A DNA stretch of 64,000 bases from Sphingosinithalassobacter tenebrarum (GTDB lineage: Bacteria; Pseudomonadota; Alphaproteobacteria; Sphingomonadales; Sphingomonadaceae). Shown one piece after another: positions 60,565 through 64,000 of this stretch. A program made the translations under genes and the position numbers. Position 1 is the first letter of the stretch, and each line of letters begins with the position of its first letter. The stretch covers positions 930,001-994,000 of the forward strand of contig NZ_CP049109.1 of the NCBI RefSeq assembly GCF_011057975.1, read 5' to 3'. Under the pieces are notes generated by a model, which was not told the DNA's origin, ran no database searches, and worked only from the letters and a program-made list of their open reading frames with translations.

Positions 60565-63500
60565 TCACCCCCGCCTCCGGCCCTTCGATTGCGCCGAAGC
60601 CAACGCGGACGCGTCGGCTTCGCTCGGGACCGGCTCGTCCCGGCTCAGGCCTCGCAACAGCGGCGCCAGATACCGCCCGGTGTAGCTCTTCGGTTCGGCG
60701 GCGACCTTTTCCGGGACGCCCTCAGCGACGATTTCGCCGCCCTTCACGCCGCCCTCTGGCCCCAGGTCGAGAATCCAGTCCGCCGTCTTGATGACGTCGA
60801 GGTTGTGCTCGATCACCACCACCGTATTCCCCTGTTCGACCAGCGCGTGGAGCACTTCGAGCAATTTGCGCACATCCTCGAAATGCAGGCCCGTGGTGGG
60901 TTCGTCGAGGATATACAGCGTGTTGCCGGTCGCACGGCGGCTGAGTTCCTTGGCGAGTTTGACGCGCTGCGCCTCGCCGCCCGACAGGGTCGTCGCCTGT
61001 TGCCCGACCTTGACATAGCCGAGGCCGACTTCGGCGAGCATCGCCATCTTGTCGCGAATCGGGGGGACGGCCTTGAAGAATTCCACCGCGTCCTCGACCG
61101 TCATGTCGAGCACGTCGGCGATGCTCTTGCCCTTGAACTTCACTTCGAGCGTTTCGCGATTGTAGCGCGCGCCGTGGCACACATCGCATTCGACATAGAC
61201 GTCGGGCAGGAAGTGCATTTCGATCTTGAGCACGCCGTCGCCCTGGCATGCCTCGCAGCGGCCGCCCTTTACATTGAAGCTGAAGCGGCCGGGCTTGTAT
61301 CCGCGCGCCTGCGCTTCGGGGAGGCCGGCGAACCAGTCGCGGATATTGGTGAAGGCGCCGGTATAGGTCGCCGGGTTCGATCGCGGGGTGCGGCCGATCG
61401 GCGACTGATCGATGTCGATCACCTTGTCGAGATGTTCGAGCCCGGTGATCTTGTCGTGCTTGCCGGCGAGGACGCGGGCGCCGTTCAGCTGGCGCGCCGC
61501 GGCGGCATAGAGCGTGTCGATGGTGAAGCTCGACTTGCCCGAGCCCGATACGCCGGTGATGCAGGTGAAGGTGCCGAGCGGGATGCCCGCGGTGACGCCG
61601 GTGAGGTTGTTCGCGGTGGCGTTGTGGACGGTGAGCTTCTTGCCGGTGCCCTTGCGCCGCTTTTCGGGGACGGGAATCGCGCGGGTGCCGTTGAGATAAT
61701 CGGCGGTGACGCTGCCTTCGGTGGCGAGGATTTCGGGGAGCGTGCCGCGCGCGACGACCGTGCCGCCATGCACGCCCGCGCCGGGGCCCATGTCGAGGAT
61801 ATAGTCGGCGCTGCGGATCGCATCCTCGTCATGTTCGACCACCAGCACGGTGTTGCCGAGATCGCGCAGGCGGCGCAGCGTGGCGAGCAGCATGTCGTTG
61901 TCGCGCTGGTGCAGGCCGATGCTGGGTTCGTCGAGCACGTAGAGCACGCCCGAAAGGCCGCTGCCGATCTGGCTGGCGAGGCGGATGCGCTGGCTTTCGC
62001 CGCCCGACAGGGTGCCGCTGGTGCGATCGAGGTTGAGATAATCGAGCCCGACATTGTTGAGGAAGCCGAGCCGCTCGTCGATTTCCTTGAGGATGGCGGT
62101 GGCGATTTCGCGCTGCTGGCCGGTGAGGCTTTCGGGCAGCTCCTTGAACCAGCCGAGCGCGTCGACCACCGACAGGCGGGTGGCATAGGCGATGTCCTGC
62201 CCGGCGATCTTCACGGCCAGCGCCTCGGGCTTGAGGCGCGCGCCGCCGCAGGTCTCGCAGGGGTGGCTCGCCTGATATTTGGACAGTTCCTCGCGCCTCC
62301 AGGCGCTTTCGGTCTGGAGCATGCGGCGGTTGAGGTTGCCGATCACGCCCTCGAACGGCTTCTTGACGTCGTAGCTCTTCTTGCCGTCGACGAAGGTGAG
62401 GGTGACGGGGATGCCACTCGTGCCGTGCAGGATGACGTGGCGGATATCCTCGGACAGCTCGTGCCAGGGCGTGTCGAGCTTGAAGCCATATTCGCGCGCG
62501 AGGCTGCCGAGCACCTGCATGTAATAGGGCGAGGGCGGGTTGGATTTGGCCCAGGGGACGATCGCGCCCTTCTTGAGGCTGAGCTGATCGTTGGGGACGA
62601 CGAGATCCTCGTCGAATTCGAGCCGTTCGCCGAGGCCGTCGCAGGCGGGGCAGGCGCCTTGCGGGGCGTTGAAGCTGAACAGGCGCGGTTCGATTTCGGG
62701 GATGGAGAAACCGCTGACGGGGCAGGCGAATTTCTCCGAGAACACGATGCGGTTGTCCGGGATGCCGGCGCCCTTAAGGTTGCCGCCGGTCGCATTCCCC
62801 TCCCGCTTGCGGGAGGGGTTAGGGGTGGGAATGTCCCCGTCCGCGACAAAGGACTGCGGTGCTTCATTGACGCGCCCACCCCCGGCCCCTCCCGCAAGCG
62901 GGAGGGGAGAGATTTCCGCAACCGTCGCATCGACCAGATCGACATAGGCCAGCCCGTCCGCCAGCTTGAGCGCCGTTTCGAAACTGTCCGCCAGCCGCGT
63001 CGCGATATCCTCGCGCACCACCAGGCGATCGACCACCACTTCGATGTCGTGCTTGTATTTCTTGTCGAGCGCCGGCGCCTCTTCGATCAGATAGGTCTCG
63101 CCGTCGATGCGGACGCGCTGGAAGCCCGCCTTCTGCCACTCGGCGAGTTCCTTGCGATACTCGCCCTTGCGGCCGCGCACGACGGGGGCGAGGAGGAGCA
63201 GGCGGGTGCCCTCGGGCAATGCCAGCACGCGATCGACCATCTGCGACACCGTCTGCGCGCTGATCGGCAGGCCGGTGGCGGGCGAATAGGGCACGCCGAC
63301 CCGCGCCCAGAGCAGGCGCATGTAATCATAGATTTCGGTGACGGTTGCGACGGTCGAACGCGGGTTGCGGCTCGTCGTCTTCTGCTCGATCGAGATTGCG
63401 GGGGAGAGGCCTTCGATATGATCGACATCGGGCTTCTGCATCATCTCGAGAAACTGGCGCGCATAGGCCGACAGGCTCTCGACATAACGCCGCTGCCCCT

Positions 63501-63645
63501 CGGCATAGATGGTGTCGAAGGCGAGCGAGCTTTTGCCCGAGCCCGACAGCCCGGTGATCACCGTCAGCGTATCGCGCGGAATATCGACGTCGACGCCCTT
63601 GAGATTATGCTCACGCGCGCCGCGGACGTTTATGTGGGTCAGCAT
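60565..63645 (-). CDS. uvrA: UvrABC excision nuclease subunit A, with an in-frame repeat insertion
   Basis: A 1026-residue damage-recognition ATPase. Two ABC ATPase cores are seen: Walker [21 protein letters not shown] near residue 32 and [15 protein letters not shown] in the second half; signatures [14 protein letters not shown] and [15 protein letters not shown]; Walker [13 protein letters not shown] and [12 protein letters not shown]. Zinc-module regions are present. Residues about 246-283 ([12 protein letters not shown] to PSRKREG) are encoded by an R1 palindromic repeat just before zinc module 1. ATG 63645 is preferred to GTG 63654. A LexA box lies 45 bases upstream. Confidence 0.96.
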   Translation of the reverse strand: MLTHINVRGAREHNLKGVDVDIPRDTLTVITGLSGSGKSSLAFDTIYAEGQRRYVESLSAYARQFLEMMQKPDVDHIEGLSPAISIEQKTTSRNPRSTVATVTEIYDYMRLLWARVGVPYSPATGLPISAQTVSQMVDRVLALPEGTRLLLLAPVVRGRKGEYRKELAEWQKAGFQRVRIDGETYLIEEAPALDKKYKHDIEVVVDRLVVREDIATRLADSFETALKLADGLAYVDLVDATVAEISPLPLAGGAGGGRVNEAPQSFVADGDIPTPNPSRKREGNATGGNLKGAGIPDNRIVFSEKFACPVSGFSIPEIEPRLFSFNAPQGACPACDGLGERLEFDEDLVVPNDQLSLKKGAIVPWAKSNPPSPYYMQVLGSLAREYGFKLDTPWHELSEDIRHVILHGTSGIPVTLTFVDGKKSYDVKKPFEGVIGNLNRRMLQTESAWRREELSKYQASHPCETCGGARLKPEALAVKIAGQDIAYATRLSVVDALGWFKELPESLTGQQREIATAILKEIDERLGFLNNVGLDYLNLDRTSGTLSGGESQRIRLASQIGSGLSGVLYVLDEPSIGLHQRDNDMLLATLRRLRDLGNTVLVVEHDEDAIRSADYILDMGPGAGVHGGTVVARGTLPEILATEGSVTADYLNGTRAIPVPEKRRKGTGKKLTVHNATANNLTGVTAGIPLGTFTCITGVSGSGKSSFTIDTLYAAAARQLNGARVLAGKHDKITGLEHLDKVIDIDQSPIGRTPRSNPATYTGAFTNIRDWFAGLPEAQARGYKPGRFSFNVKGGRCEACQGDGVLKIEMHFLPDVYVECDVCHGARYNRETLEVKFKGKSIADVLDMTVEDAVEFFKAVPPIRDKMAMLAEVGLGYVKVGQQATTLSGGEAQRVKLAKELSRRATGNTLYILDEPTTGLHFEDVRKLLEVLHALVEQGNTVVVIEHNLDVIKTADWILDLGPEGGVKGGEIVAEGVPEKVAAEPKSYTGRYLAPLLRGLSRDEPVPSEADASALASAQSKGRRRG
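62797..62912 (-). repeat. R1 palindromic repeat inserted in frame inside uvrA
   Basis: CCCCTCCCGCTTGCGGGAGG and GTTAGGGGTGGG at one side; CGCCCACCCCCGGCCCCTCC and CGCAAGCGGGAGGGGAGAG at the other, inverted. It belongs to the same family as 2683-2803 and 13410-13529. It adds about 38 residues with the frame kept. Confidence 0.87.
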
Positions 63646-63690
63646 TGGGAACACCCATGCTTTGTAATCTCGGTAAGTGCCATGCGGAGA

Positions 63691-63705
63691 GTTCTACTTC
63701 TGTTC
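63691..63705 (-). promoter_or_regulatory. LexA (SOS) box upstream of uvrA
   Basis: GTTC-TACTTCT-GTTC (GAAC-N7-GAAC on the coding strand) is a perfect match to the alphaproteobacterial SOS box GTTC-N7-GTTC. It lies 46-60 bases before the uvrA start. It indicates DNA-damage induction. Confidence 0.87.
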
Positions 63706-64000
63706 CTCGGGAAGGTACAGAGGGGAGATAGGGGCGCGGGGCATGGGATTTTAGGGGGCATTGGCCCCGCCGACACGGACGCGAGACGTGTGCCGGTTTC
63801 CCTTGCCTGTGCGAGACGATTCCCTGCGCACCGGGGCGTGATGCCCAGGGCAGGAATGCCGAAGCCCTCCGCCGCTCCACGTCCGAAACACTGGGCGTGA
63901 TCGGTATCGGCGTCACCGGGCATTTTGGCAAGCGACCGATATGGAAGTTTCCCGCCCGGCAAGGCGCTTGATGTGAAGCGGCTTTTCCGGGCAGGAAGGC
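63706..64000. other. no recognisable gene at the right edge
   Basis: Nothing convincing is visible. Open frames on both strands read as low-quality Arg/Pro-rich sequence. In many relatives ssb lies divergent to uvrA; it is not seen here, though it could begin beyond the window. Confidence 0.4.

Noticed and set aside
62655..62730. UvrA zinc module 1 reads CPVS instead of CPxC, possible loss of a zinc ligand
   Set aside because: From memory, this Ser replacement is common in alphaproteobacterial UvrA proteins, so it is not unusual; I did not check an alignment.
60589..63900. 1103-residue plus-strand open frame opposite uvrA
   Set aside because: Shadow frame; Ala/Gly/Asp-rich translation without motifs.
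1..64000. CRISPR arrays, tRNA, rRNA, integrase or transposase genes
   Set aside because: I looked for regular direct repeats with spacers, tRNA-like cloverleaf sequences and typical recombinase motifs; none were seen.

Overview
The window is high-GC chromosomal DNA from an alphaproteobacterium, most probably of the order Sphingomonadales. Evidence is the short type-3 ProS, split GcvPA/GcvPB, short-form HisG, CobS/CobT, a GTTC-N7-GTTC LexA box before uvrA, many small proteins that look sphingomonad-specific, and several families of long palindromic intergenic repeats. This placement rests on recognising proteins by eye, not on a search. No rRNA, tRNA, CRISPR array or insertion sequence was found.

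Layout. 0-6.3 kb: a lipoprotein, then a tandem glycine riboswitch driving gcvT-gcvH-gcvPA-gcvPB, with a palindromic repeat in each of the last two gaps. 6.3-16.7 kb: a methyltransferase, a DMT permease, proS, an AraC regulator, rnr, a small M50-like membrane protease and an enoyl-reductase-like protein. 16.8-24.6 kb: a YdcH protein divergent from an OxyR-like regulator, an ABC exporter, a PHB depolymerase and mutS. 24.7-33.1 kb: a secreted S9 peptidase, the H+-pyrophosphatase, thiL, nusB, a C4 zinc-finger protein, hisD and hisG. 33.1-38.0 kb: two tandem epoxide-hydrolase-like enzymes, and a tightly overlapping bolA-GST-NUDIX-pirin string. 38.1-41.5 kb: glutathione-dependent formaldehyde oxidation (adhC, VOC protein, purU, fghA). 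41.7-43.6 kb: VOC and DUF1428 proteins divergent from an HxlR regulator. 43.7-47.4 kb: cobS and cobT. 47.5-53.7 kb: iron uptake and periplasmic redox (TonB receptor, PiuC-type hydroxylase, ApbE, DUF4198, DUF2271, PepSY). 53.9-57.6 kb: a cupin, two gene-poor stretches and a cold-shock gene. 57.8-60.5 kb: a lower-GC island with a HTH-ParA ATPase, an unknown partner and two tiny genes. 60.6-63.6 kb: uvrA under an apparent LexA box.

The most unusual features are: (i) a roughly 120-bp palindromic repeat, intergenic in the gcv operon, that also sits in frame inside both rnr and uvrA; (ii) repeat edges that appear to supply the Shine-Dalgarno of gcvPA and hisD; (iii) an ApbE/PepSY/DUF2271/DUF4198 cluster with a likely flavinylation site, next to a TonB receptor; (iv) the HTH-ParA two-gene module with three operator-like repeats across its predicted promoter; (v) a 0.6-kb hairpin-rich stretch with no credible gene; (vi) an OxyR-like regulator lacking the peroxidatic cysteine.
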